Assembly (NCBI GenBank): GCA_945929965.1
Contig: CAMEOT010000011.1
Location: 19,127 to 83,126, forward strand
Source: an uncultured Lachnospiraceae bacterium
Lineage (GTDB): Bacteria; Bacillota; Clostridia; Lachnospirales; Lachnospiraceae
Direction of reading: 5' to 3'
Length of the DNA: 64,000 nt
Positions 19,259 through 27,768 of the stretch are shown here, piece after piece; the first letter of the stretch is position 1, and every line of letters begins with the position of its first letter. Both the position numbers and the translations under genes were made by a program. The notes beneath the pieces are model-generated. The model was not told where the DNA came from. It worked only from the letters and a program-made list of their open reading frames with translations, and ran no database searches.

Positions 19259-21868
19259 ATGAAGATTAAGATGAACGGCAACAAGACGACAGCAATAAGT
19301 GCAGAACGCAGGACGCAGAGAGGAATCTCTGTGCTTGCGTTCTTTGTGCCTGCATTTATCATGCTGGTTCTTTTTATCATACGGGGCATATATCCTTTTG
19401 GTGACCGGAGTTTTCTGTTCTCCGACATGTACCATCAGTATATGCCTTTTTTAAGTGAATTCGTACATAAGATCAAAGCGGGAGAGGGACTGTCTTATTC
19501 TTACAACGTGGGGATCGGATCGAATTTCCTGGCGTTATATGTCTATTATGTAGCAAGTCCTTTTAACTGGCTGGTATTTTTGCTGCCGGAGAGCCTGATC
19601 ATGGAATTCATGAGTTATCTCGTGATCCTGCGGATCGGTCTTATGGGGCTTACGTTCAGTATTTATCTGAGGAAGACTTTTGGCAAGGCAGATCCGGCGG
19701 TGATCCTGTTTTCCACCTGTTATGCCCTGTCCGGCTATCTGGCAGCTTATAACTGGAATGTGATGTGGCTGGACTGCCTGATCCTGTTACCACTGATCCT
19801 TTTGGGAGTGGAGCGGCTGGCCAGAGAGGGCAGATGGGTCATGTACACTGTGACCCTGGGGCTTTGCATCCTGACCAATTACTATATTTCCATTATGATC
19901 TGCATCTTCCTGGTGCTGTATTTCGGAATGCTGTTGATCACGGAATACCATATCATGACGGAAGGACAGAGCCAAAAAGTAAAAACGGTATTCGGCAGGA
20001 TCGGAAGATTTGCATTTGCATCTCTGCTGGCAGGAGGGCTGGCTGCGGCACTGCTGATTCCGGAGGTCTGCGCTATCTTAAGGACGGATTTTGGCAATTC
20101 GGATTTCCCCGGTACGTTGGACTCCTATTTTTCCGTGTTTGATATGCTGGCGAGACACTGCCTGTGCGTGACCACGGAGAGAGGACTGGAACACTGGCCG
20201 AACATCTACTGTGGTGTGGCGGTATTTTTACTGGTGCCCATGTATGCACTGAATGAAAAAATATCGGTGAGAAAACGGTTCTGCAATCTGGCACTGGCGG
20301 GATTTTTGTTGCTTAGCTTTGGGACCAATGTTCTGGATTTTTTGTGGCACGGTCTGAATTATCCGGATTCCCTGCCGGCGAGACAGTCTTTTCTCTATAT
20401 TTTTCTGATCCTTGTCATGTGCTATGATGCTTTCCGGAATGTGGAGGGCACTTCTCCCGGGCAGATCATCTATGGGTATCTGGCGGCGGTGGTATTTTTA
20501 CTTGCCTGTGAGAAATTCGTGGAGAGCGAGGATTTCGACACGGGTATTGAAGTGCTGACGCTGGTGTTCGTTACAATCTACGGGGTGATTCTGTATCTGT
20601 ACCGGACGAGGAAGAGCGAACTGACGAGGCAGGTGCTGGGGATTCTGGTGCTGGCGTGCGTAGTGGCGGAGCTGAGCATCAATACATTTAATACGAGTCT
20701 GGGTACTACCGGACGAAGCGCTTATCTGGAAGACCAGGAGGATTATAAGGCGTTGTATGCTCTGGCGCAGGAACAGGAGGGGGATGACTTCTTCCGTATC
20801 GAGAAGTTTACCCGCAAGACAAAAAATGACGGAACCCTGACCGGGTACCCTACGGCTTCGGTATTTTCCTCCACCATGAATTCCCGGGTCATGGATCTGT
20901 ATAAGAAGCTTGGCATGCGTCACAGTAAGGTTTACTATGGATTCGACGGAGCGACGGCTTTCGTGTCGGCACTCCTGAATGTGGATTACATGTTCGGCGA
21001 ATCGGATAAATACGAAAACGGTCTGTATGAGACTGTGAATAACAGTGGAGATGTTTATTTATATCATTGTAAATATACGCTGCCCTTTGGTTATGTGGCA
21101 CCCACGGACTGGAATGTTACGGACGAGATCGGCACCGGTGTGAGAGTGCAGAATCAGTTGATAGAGGATCTGGGAATCGCAGAGCCCTTACTGGACCGGG
21201 CGACCAGTGAGGCTAGCGGGGACAATGTATGTATTACTGCGGACCGGGCAGGCTATTATTATGCAAGGATCAATGCCACAGGGACGAAAAAGGTGCAGGT
21301 GCTGGGAGGAACGCTGGAAACTTGCGACTACGCGGATCTGAAGGATGGATCCATTCTGTATCTGGGATATCTGCAGAAGGGAGAGCGGGTCACCCTGACC
21401 AATGGAGATGATGCGGATGAGACGCAGAAGGTATCTGCGGAAGCCTATGTACTGAATGAAGAAGTGCTGGCACAGGCAGTGGAGATACTGTCAAAAGAAC
21501 ATCTGGAAAATGTAGAGATGGACAGCACCCATATTTCCGGAACATTAAGCCTGGAAGAAGCCGGCAGACTGATCCTGTCCGTGCCTTATGAGGAGGGCTG
21601 GACGGTGCAGATCGACGGGGAAAATGCAGAACCTGAGCGGTTTGGCGATGCCCTCATGGCATTTGATCTGGAAGCGGGAGAGCATACGATACAGATGCAC
21701 TATGTACCGGAAGGACGGAATATCGGTATTCTGGTGAGTGCGGGAAGTGTACTGATCCTGTTGGGATGCGTGCTGTGTCAGAGGCGCGGCGGCAAGAAAG
21801 CGGATCGCAGAGAAGATGTAAGAGGAGATTCCTCCGACGGAAGGAATCGTCTGCGGAATGGAGGTTAG
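19259..21868 (+). CDS. YfhO-family multi-pass membrane protein
   Basis: This protein of about 870 residues starts with some 13 membrane helices (to about residue 470) and ends with a large extracytoplasmic domain and one final helix near 845-865. The motif SDMYHQYMPFLSEF near residues 64-77 is the acidic loop typical of YfhO and other GT-C-like enzymes. In Bacillus subtilis YfhO is required for glycosylating lipoteichoic acid, which fits the LTA-synthase-like gene just upstream. The start is uncertain: TTG 19241, ATG 19259 and ATG 19271 are in frame and none has a good ribosome site; 19259 was chosen. Its stop touches the start of the yitT-type gene. Confidence 0.82.
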   Translation: MKIKMNGNKTTAISAERRTQRGISVLAFFVPAFIMLVLFIIRGIYPFGDRSFLFSDMYHQYMPFLSEFVHKIKAGEGLSYSYNVGIGSNFLALYVYYVASPFNWLVFLLPESLIMEFMSYLVILRIGLMGLTFSIYLRKTFGKADPAVILFSTCYALSGYLAAYNWNVMWLDCLILLPLILLGVERLAREGRWVMYTVTLGLCILTNYYISIMICIFLVLYFGMLLITEYHIMTEGQSQKVKTVFGRIGRFAFASLLAGGLAAALLIPEVCAILRTDFGNSDFPGTLDSYFSVFDMLARHCLCVTTERGLEHWPNIYCGVAVFLLVPMYALNEKISVRKRFCNLALAGFLLLSFGTNVLDFLWHGLNYPDSLPARQSFLYIFLILVMCYDAFRNVEGTSPGQIIYGYLAAVVFLLACEKFVESEDFDTGIEVLTLVFVTIYGVILYLYRTRKSELTRQVLGILVLACVVAELSINTFNTSLGTTGRSAYLEDQEDYKALYALAQEQEGDDFFRIEKFTRKTKNDGTLTGYPTASVFSSTMNSRVMDLYKKLGMRHSKVYYGFDGATAFVSALLNVDYMFGESDKYENGLYETVNNSGDVYLYHCKYTLPFGYVAPTDWNVTDEIGTGVRVQNQLIEDLGIAEPLLDRATSEASGDNVCITADRAGYYYARINATGTKKVQVLGGTLETCDYADLKDGSILYLGYLQKGERVTLTNGDDADETQKVSAEAYVLNEEVLAQAVEILSKEHLENVEMDSTHISGTLSLEEAGRLILSVPYEEGWTVQIDGENAEPERFGDALMAFDLEAGEHTIQMHYVPEGRNIGILVSAGSVLILLGCVLCQRRGGKKADRREDVRGDSSDGRNRLRNGG

Positions 21869-21869
21869 T

Positions 21870-22733
21870 ATGACGAAGAAGAGCATCAGCGATACCCTGC
21901 GGCGTACCTGCCTGATCCTGGCGGGATCTTTTATCATGGCTGTGAACTTAAAAAGCTTTGTCCGCACCGGAGGACTGATCCCCGGTGGATTCAACGGTAT
22001 GACCCGTCTGATCCAGGAGATCAGTGTACTGTTGTGGCATTGGGAGCCTCCGTTTTCTGTGATCAATTTTATTCTGAATGCCATTCCGGCTGTGATCAGT
22101 TTCAAATTTATCGGGAAAAAATTTACCGGCTATTCCTGCCTGATGATCGTAGTGAGTGGTATCCTGACAGATATTGTGCCGTCATTTCCCGTGACGGAGG
22201 ATATTCTGCTGATCTCCATCTTCGGAGGACTGATCAATGCATTAGCCATCAGTCTGTGCCTGTTTGCCAATGCCACCAGCGGAGGCACCGATTTTATCGC
22301 AATTTTCCTGTCGGAGAAATACGGCATTGACTCCTGGAATTATATTTTCGCCGGAAATGTGGTGATCCTTGGGATCGCCGGAGCACTGTTCGGATGGGAC
22401 AAGGCGCTGTACTCCATTATTTTTCAGTACACCTCCACCCAGGTACTGCATGTATTGTACAAGCGGTATCAGAAGCAGACACTGATCATCGTGACCAAAC
22501 GACCGGAGGATGTCTACGAAGCCATTGCAGAGATCACGAATCACGATGCCACGCTGATCAAGGGAGAGGGCTGTTATTCCAAACAGGAATGTGATGTGCT
22601 GTATTCCGTGGTAGGACGGGATGAAGTGAATAAGGTTGTGAATACAGTGCGTAAGACCGATCCCCAGGCTTTTGTTAATATGATCCGCACGGAGAACCTG
22701 GCGGGAAGATTTTATCAGAGACCGAATGATTAA
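21870..22733 (+). CDS. YitT-family membrane protein (DUF161 + DUF2179)
   Basis: The protein of 287 residues has five to six membrane helices (GTGGLIPGG-like loop RTGGLIPGGFNGM near residues 32-44, then SGGTDFIAIFLSEKYG near 135-150). It ends with the small soluble DUF2179 domain from about residue 200 (TLIIVTKRPEDVYEAI). The family is widespread in Firmicutes and its function is not firmly established. The ATG at 21870 is preferred because GGAGG lies six bases upstream; an ATG at 21858 is also in frame. The ribosome site lies inside the end of the yfhO-type gene, so they are coupled. Confidence 0.88.
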   Translation: MTKKSISDTLRRTCLILAGSFIMAVNLKSFVRTGGLIPGGFNGMTRLIQEISVLLWHWEPPFSVINFILNAIPAVISFKFIGKKFTGYSCLMIVVSGILTDIVPSFPVTEDILLISIFGGLINALAISLCLFANATSGGTDFIAIFLSEKYGIDSWNYIFAGNVVILGIAGALFGWDKALYSIIFQYTSTQVLHVLYKRYQKQTLIIVTKRPEDVYEAIAEITNHDATLIKGEGCYSKQECDVLYSVVGRDEVNKVVNTVRKTDPQAFVNMIRTENLAGRFYQRPND

Positions 22734-22748
22734 GAGTTGTAAAAAAGA

Positions 22749-22795
22749 GCCTGAGAGTCAGCAGCTTAACTGACACTCAGGCTTGCGTATTTTTT
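22749..22795. terminator. Bidirectional terminator between yitT-type and araC-type genes
   Basis: Arms 22749-22760 and 22771-22782 pair nearly perfectly around a ten-base loop. T-runs flank both sides (TATTTTTTC on the plus strand, CTCTTTTTTA on the minus strand). It serves two converging genes; the stop of the AraC-type gene lies inside the hairpin. Confidence 0.82.
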
Positions 22796-23659
22796 CGGGG
22801 AGACGCCTACGGCTTTGGTGAAGGCTTTGAAGAAATTGCTGTAATCTGTGAAACCACTGCGTTCGAAGGCCTCCATGACATTACCGTTTTCGTTCAATAC
22901 AGCTTTGGCGATACTGATGCGGCGGGCGGTGATGTATTTGTTGATCGTGGTGCCGGTGGCAGATTTGAAGATCCGGCAGATATAGGATTCACTTAAATAA
23001 AACTGCCCGGCTAACTGTTCTACGGTAATGGGCTGGGAGATATTCTGGTTGATGAAGTTTAAAATATCGTCCACCTGATGGTTATAGCGGTAGGAGCTGT
23101 CCTTGTATTCCGCGGCGTCCGCAGTATTTTCTCCGGCACTGGTCTGCTCTGTGTTCCTGACGAACAGAGTGTTGAGCATGACCATCAGTTCCATGAAAGC
23201 GGCATATTCCGTAATGTCATGGGCGAAGCCCTCCGCAGAGGTGATTTTGTTGATATAATAGAGGAATCGCTTTTGCTGTTCCTTATTTAATGACAGCTTA
23301 TGGGAAAAGGGGGCACTGCGGTGGGTGAAACAGAAGCTCAGATCCGTGTTCCCTGTGGAAATCTGTTTCATGAAGTCCGGTGCCACCGACAACACGATTC
23401 TCTCATGGACGGAATTGTCGATCTGGGTCAGCTTGTGACTTTCATACTGGTTGATGATAAAGAGATCCCCGGGGGCAATCGTATAGAAACAATTGTCGAT
23501 GAGGAACTGCTTGCCGCCGCAGATGGAATAATAGATCTCATAGCAGTCATGGATATGCATGTCCATGGCTTTTTCTTCTTTGTATAAATGGGCAATGGCA
23601 AAAGTCCCGGAGGTCTTGCAATTCTCTATGGCTGTTTTACAGGAAGTAAGTTCTTCCAT
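22766..23659 (-). CDS. AraC-family transcriptional regulator
   Basis: The 297-residue protein has an N-terminal cupin-like sensor domain (MHIHDCYEIYYSICGG near 33-48, then FYTIAPGDLFIINQYESHK) and a C-terminal AraC double helix-turn-helix from about residue 195 (ITVEQLAGQFYLSESYICRIFKSATG quoted in parts: VEQLAGQFYLSESYI, FTDYSNFFKAFTKAVGVSPKKY). Such regulators usually sense a sugar. Possible targets include the membrane protein gene downstream on the same strand or more distant genes; the sequence does not decide. Confidence 0.88.
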   Translation of the reverse strand: MEELTSCKTAIENCKTSGTFAIAHLYKEEKAMDMHIHDCYEIYYSICGGKQFLIDNCFYTIAPGDLFIINQYESHKLTQIDNSVHERIVLSVAPDFMKQISTGNTDLSFCFTHRSAPFSHKLSLNKEQQKRFLYYINKITSAEGFAHDITEYAAFMELMVMLNTLFVRNTEQTSAGENTADAAEYKDSSYRYNHQVDDILNFINQNISQPITVEQLAGQFYLSESYICRIFKSATGTTINKYITARRISIAKAVLNENGNVMEAFERSGFTDYSNFFKAFTKAVGVSPKKYASLSVS

Positions 23660-23729
23660 TCTTTCTTTCTCCTATGATGACAACGTTTAAAAAGAGCCTT
23701 GGCACAGGCAAAGCAGCATGCTATACTGA

Positions 23730-24326
23730 TTAGGCAGACAGCTTCCGGCGTGCGAAGAACAGGCAGCAGGCGGCGAACAGGCAGACACACAGTCTGGACA
23801 GAACCTGGTGGCTGTAACATGCGTCAATCTGGGCAACCAGTGCATCGGACAGAATCAGAAAAGGATCGTCAGCTCCTGTGGAGACATAGACCCGGTTCCT
23901 GGGAAGGACCAGCGTCACATCCGCATTATGATTCAGGGCGATGTTCTCCGGTGCGAAGAAATGACAGGGATTGTATTCCTTCTGAATCATACCGGCACTG
24001 CTTACGGTGACGGTCTTAATCCCGATCAGCTGCTCACTGTGCGGGAAGTCGAGCCGAAGTCCGGTAAGATGTCCCTCAAGGGAAGCGTCTAAGAGGAAAG
24101 ACACCTGCATGGTATCGGGATCAAACGTGGAAGAGATACATTTCTCCTGTGAAAAATTACCGTCGGTATCCGTGGTGTAATACAGGGAACAGCCGTCTCC
24201 CTCAAACTCTTCAAAGGTGATCCGCAGATGCAGATCCGATGCCGGATGCGGGAAACAGACAAAAATTACAGCTATAAGCAGGAGGATCAGACCACCTGCG
24301 AGATGTTTTTTAGATGGAAGATGCAT
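23730..24326 (-). CDS. Unassigned membrane-anchored extracytoplasmic protein
   Basis: I do not recognise this 198-residue protein. It has an N-terminal hydrophobic helix (GGLILLLIAVIFVCF, residues 11-25), a predicted extracytoplasmic beta-rich domain of about 140 residues with two cysteines, and a C-terminal helix (LSRLCVCLFAACCLFFA) followed by a positive tail. The layout resembles the membrane-proximal sandwich domains found attached to surface glycosyltransferases, but that is a guess. It is divergent from the large membrane protein at 24433, with 106 bp between the starts, and both may act in surface polymer assembly. Confidence 0.6.
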   Translation of the reverse strand: MHLPSKKHLAGGLILLLIAVIFVCFPHPASDLHLRITFEEFEGDGCSLYYTTDTDGNFSQEKCISSTFDPDTMQVSFLLDASLEGHLTGLRLDFPHSEQLIGIKTVTVSSAGMIQKEYNPCHFFAPENIALNHNADVTLVLPRNRVYVSTGADDPFLILSDALVAQIDACYSHQVLSRLCVCLFAACCLFFARRKLSA

Positions 24327-24432
24327 GAAAAGCTCCTTACGTGCGTGGCACGGTTTTATTTAAGATTTTTATGATTTTATCATACGGGAAAAAAAGTAAA
24401 ATCGCAAGGTATTTATGAGGAAGGACAAGAGA

Positions 24433-25710
24433 ATGGAACAAAATATGACAGAAAAAAGAAAAGGAACGGACAGGGAAGACCTGGTGGTGATCCTGTTCGG
24501 GATCCTGCTCGCCTGGCTGATCTATCAGATCGTATTAAAAGAACTTCCGGAGACGTTGTCGGACTATAATGGACATACTTATGTGTATCTGCCGTTGTTT
24601 AACCGTAGCACCTGGTTCCAGGGATGGAAGACGGTGCCTTACTGTCTGTGGCATCTGTGTGTGTTGGGACTGAATCATATCCTGAGGATCCCGCTGGAGG
24701 TATCGGCGGCATATGTGACCGGTGCGTTTCACTTATTTGCTTATTTTGTCCTCTACTGGATGATCCGCAGATATACGGAGCGGTTCTGTGAGAAGGCAGG
24801 AGCCTGGAAGGCCGCAATGCTCGCTTTCGGCCTGTCTGTGGCGCAGGGACTGTATTTTTACTGGCTGGATGCCGGCGGACGTTTCTTAGGTATCTATTCC
24901 ATGAATCCGATTCATAATCCGACCCATATGAGTGTCAGGGGCTTCGGACTGTTGTGCTTCTGCCTGGTCTACGATATCTGGGGAGCACAGAAGGATCCGG
25001 CATACCGGGGCGTCTTTTTCCCGGTGGAGAGAAGTCTGAAAAAATATTACGGCGTGCTGGCAGGAGTTCTGTTCCTGACGGCCATGTCCAAACCGGTATT
25101 CGCGGAGATGTTCGTACCGGCAGTGGGTGTGATCATGCTGTACCGGCTGTTAAAGCTCTGCGTGCGTAAGGATGAACGGAAGACGGAATATTTCAGACAC
25201 TGCGTGTATACTTTTTTGTGTGCGCTGCCGGCACTGTTTTACATATTGCTGCAGTTCTTAGCCTACTTTTTCTGGGGCGGAAGCTACGGGGCAGACGGCT
25301 CCTTCATGGTGACGAAGTGGATGGAAGTCTGGAGCATGTATTCCGAGAATATTATTCTGTCGGTGGCACTGGGTATGGCATTCCCTCTTCTGGTGATCCT
25401 GTTTGACGCGGCATTTTTCGTAAAGGACGACCTGGGAATCCTGGCAATCGCCGGATATGTCATCGGTTTTCTGGAAGCGGCACTTTTCGGAGAGGGCGGA
25501 AGCAAATTAAGCCATGCGGACTTTTTATGGCCCATGATGTGTGGCATGATGTTAGTATGGGTGGCTGCAATGCTGCATCTACTGGTACTGGAGAAGAACG
25601 AAGACCAGCGCAGGGGACAGCGGGTTGCGGTCAATGTATGCTTCTTAATATTCGGCTTTCATGTGCTGTGTGGACTGCTCTATATACAAAACACATTGAC
25701 GGTAGGATAA
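24433..25710 (+). CDS. Multi-pass membrane protein, possible GT-C-type glycosyltransferase
   Basis: The product of about 425 residues has nine to ten hydrophobic helices, starting with VVILFGILLAWLIYQIVL. Between the first two is an extracytoplasmic loop with LSDYNGHTYVYLPLF; a second loop has NPIHNPTHMSVRGF. An acidic or His-containing first loop is typical of GT-C-fold glycosyltransferases, so a role in surface glycan assembly is plausible, but I do not recognise the family. ATG 24433 is preferred (AGGAAGG 24418-24424 upstream); ATG 24415 is an alternative in frame. A terminator follows at 25777. Confidence 0.6.
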   Translation: MEQNMTEKRKGTDREDLVVILFGILLAWLIYQIVLKELPETLSDYNGHTYVYLPLFNRSTWFQGWKTVPYCLWHLCVLGLNHILRIPLEVSAAYVTGAFHLFAYFVLYWMIRRYTERFCEKAGAWKAAMLAFGLSVAQGLYFYWLDAGGRFLGIYSMNPIHNPTHMSVRGFGLLCFCLVYDIWGAQKDPAYRGVFFPVERSLKKYYGVLAGVLFLTAMSKPVFAEMFVPAVGVIMLYRLLKLCVRKDERKTEYFRHCVYTFLCALPALFYILLQFLAYFFWGGSYGADGSFMVTKWMEVWSMYSENIILSVALGMAFPLLVILFDAAFFVKDDLGILAIAGYVIGFLEAALFGEGGSKLSHADFLWPMMCGMMLVWVAAMLHLLVLEKNEDQRRGQRVAVNVCFLIFGFHVLCGLLYIQNTLTVG

Positions 25711-25776
25711 AAGTTCAAAATTTGCAATGTTTTATTTAAAATATGAAAAGACTTTGAGAATCTTTTCTAGTATACT

Positions 25777-25822
25777 GGGATCATGCAAAGAGAGAAAGCA
25801 CTTGCATGATCCCTTCTTTTTT
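25777..25822 (+). terminator. Rho-independent terminator
   Basis: GGGATCATGCAA (25777-25788) pairs perfectly with TTGCATGATCCC (25802-25813) and is followed by TTCTTTTTTT. It closes the membrane protein gene that ends at 25710 and isolates the uronate operon. Confidence 0.88.
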
Positions 25823-25842
25823 TAGAAAAAAGTAAAAAAAGG

Positions 25843-25885
25843 TTGGAAATGCTTACAATGATATGCTATAATGTAAGTGCTTTCA
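25843..25885 (+). promoter_or_regulatory. Promoter of the uronate operon with overlapping cre-like site
   Basis: TTGGAA (25843-25848) and TATAAT (25867-25872) are 18 bases apart. Directly on the -10 box starts TGTAAGTGCTTTCA (25872-25885), which matches the catabolite-response consensus TGTAARCGYTTWCA at all but two or so positions. A second half-site, CTTACA at 25852-25857, forms an inverted repeat with TGTAAG. Binding of CcpA or another LacI-type repressor here would block initiation, consistent with an operon for an alternative carbon source. The regulator itself is not in the window. Confidence 0.6.
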
Positions 25886-25945
25886 TAAAAAGGTATCATT
25901 CAATGACGGCTCGCAGGTCGTCCGTTGAGGAAAGAGAGGCGTAAG

Positions 25946-26806
25946 GTGGAACTTAGAACAGCAGTATCACCAAGAGATGTGAAGCATTATACCACAGAGC
26001 GTCTGAGAGAAGAGTTTCTGATCCAGAATCTGTTCGTACCCGGCGAGATCAAGCTGGTATACAGCCACATCGACAGAATCATTACAGGAGCAGCAGTACC
26101 TGTAAGCCCTATCACTCTGACCGCCGGAGATGAACTCCGTGCAGAGTATTTCTGCCAGAGAAGAGAACTGGGTGTGATCAATATCGGCGGAGCAGGTATG
26201 ATTACCGTTGATGGCAAAGTGTACAAGGTAGGCTACAAGGAAGCTATGTACATTGGAATGGGCTCCAAAGAGATCATTTTTGCAAGCGAAGATGAGAAGC
26301 AGCCCGCTAAATTTTATCTGAATTCCGCTCCCGCACATAAGACTTATCCGACTGTGCTGATCAAGCCGGAAGGTACTCCCGAAGAGGGGGTAGTCATTGT
26401 AAAGGATGAGAATAAAGTAGAGCTGGGTACTCTGGAGGATGCCAACCACAGAGTTATCTGCAAATATATCCTTCCCGGACAGGTAGAGAGCTGTCAGCTG
26501 GAGATGGGTATGACAAAGTTAGAGCCCGGCAGTGTATGGAACACCATGCCCTGTCATACACATGACAGACGTATGGAAGTATATCTGTATTTCGATATGC
26601 CGGAGGATGCATTTGTTATGCACTATATGGGTGAGCCCGATGAGACCCGTCATATCGTAATGCGTAATGAAGAGGCAGTGATCTCCCCCAGCTGGTCCAT
26701 CCATTCCGGATGCGGTTCCAGAGCATACACCTTTATCTGGGGTATGGTTGGCGAGAATCAGGACTTCGACGACATGGACGGTGTCGACAACAGAGATCTG
26801 AAATAA
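25946..26806 (+). CDS. kduI: 5-dehydro-4-deoxy-D-glucuronate isomerase
   Basis: This 286-residue cupin isomerase converts 5-keto-4-deoxyuronate, the breakdown product of unsaturated uronic acids from pectin or glycosaminoglycans, to 3-deoxy-glycero-2,5-hexodiulosonate. The sequence closely follows E. coli KduI: YSHIDRIITG, RRELGVINIGGAG, WNTMPCHTHDRRMEVY (zinc-binding histidines) and SWSIHSGCGSRAYTFIWGM. The GTG at 25946 is preferred because AGAGAGG lies seven bases upstream; an in-frame TTG at 25925 would add seven residues with no ribosome site. It is the first gene of the uronate operon. Confidence 0.95.
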   Translation: MELRTAVSPRDVKHYTTERLREEFLIQNLFVPGEIKLVYSHIDRIITGAAVPVSPITLTAGDELRAEYFCQRRELGVINIGGAGMITVDGKVYKVGYKEAMYIGMGSKEIIFASEDEKQPAKFYLNSAPAHKTYPTVLIKPEGTPEEGVVIVKDENKVELGTLEDANHRVICKYILPGQVESCQLEMGMTKLEPGSVWNTMPCHTHDRRMEVYLYFDMPEDAFVMHYMGEPDETRHIVMRNEEAVISPSWSIHSGCGSRAYTFIWGMVGENQDFDDMDGVDNRDLK

Positions 26807-26864
26807 GATTTTTTGACAAATGTAACTAAAATAAGAGTTTTTATAAAGAAAAGGAGAAAAAACA

Positions 26865-27668
26865 ATGTCTGAATTCACTAATTTCTCACTGGAAGGTAAG
26901 GTTGCACTGGTTACCGGCGCATCTTACGGTATTGGTTTCGCTATCGCTTCCGCATACGCTGAGTGCGGTGCTACTATTTGCTTCAACGATATCAAGCAGG
27001 AACTGGTAGACAAGGGAATCGCTGCATACGCTGAGAAAGGCATCAAGGCTCACGGCTATGTATGTGACGTTACCAACGAAGAAGCAGTTAATGCTATGGT
27101 AGCTCAGATCGAGAAGGAAGTAGGCACCATCGATATCCTGGTTAACAACGCAGGCATCATCAAGAGAATCCCTATGACCGAGATGACCGCAGATCAGTTC
27201 CGTCAGGTGATCGACGTAGACCTGAATGCACCTTTCATCGTATCAAAAGCAGTGATCCCTGCAATGATCAAGAAGGGCCATGGTAAGATCATCAACATCT
27301 GTTCCATGATGTCTGAGCTGGGTCGTGAGACCGTATCTGCATATGCAGCAGCTAAGGGTGGCTTAAAGATGCTGACCAAGAACATCTGCTCCGAGTACGG
27401 TCAGTACAACATTCAGTGTAACGGCCTTGGACCCGGTTACATCGAGACTCCTCAGACGGCTCCTCTTCGTGAGATCCAGCCCGATGGCAGCAGACATCCT
27501 TTCGACCAGTTCATCTGCGCTAAGACCCCTGCTAACAGATGGTTAAAGCCCGAAGAGCTGACCGGTCCCGCTGTATTCCTTGCTTCTGAGGCATCCAATG
27601 CAGTCAACGGACACATCCTCTATGTAGATGGCGGTATCCTTGCTTACATCGGCAAACAGCCCCAGTAG
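26865..27668 (+). CDS. kduD: 2-dehydro-3-deoxy-D-gluconate 5-dehydrogenase (SDR family)
   Basis: The 267-residue short-chain dehydrogenase reduces the KduI product to 2-keto-3-deoxygluconate. It has the NAD-binding TGASYGIG near residue 18, NNAG near 92, and the catalytic Ser-Tyr-Lys set in SMMSELGRETVSAYAAAKGG (split here as SMMSELG and YAAAKGG). It lies 58 bp after kduI with an AAAGGAG ribosome site. Codon choice in this gene and the next ones is strongly biased (GCT, ATC, TTC, AAC), which suggests high expression. Confidence 0.92.
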   Translation: MSEFTNFSLEGKVALVTGASYGIGFAIASAYAECGATICFNDIKQELVDKGIAAYAEKGIKAHGYVCDVTNEEAVNAMVAQIEKEVGTIDILVNNAGIIKRIPMTEMTADQFRQVIDVDLNAPFIVSKAVIPAMIKKGHGKIINICSMMSELGRETVSAYAAAKGGLKMLTKNICSEYGQYNIQCNGLGPGYIETPQTAPLREIQPDGSRHPFDQFICAKTPANRWLKPEELTGPAVFLASEASNAVNGHILYVDGGILAYIGKQPQ

Positions 27669-27768
27669 AACCGGCGCAAAAGAAAAACAAAATAAATTAT
27701 CCACACCAGGTCAGTCGCAGAAGAATTTCGGCGGCTGACTGTTGTGGCGTTTGGAAAAGGAGTATCTC

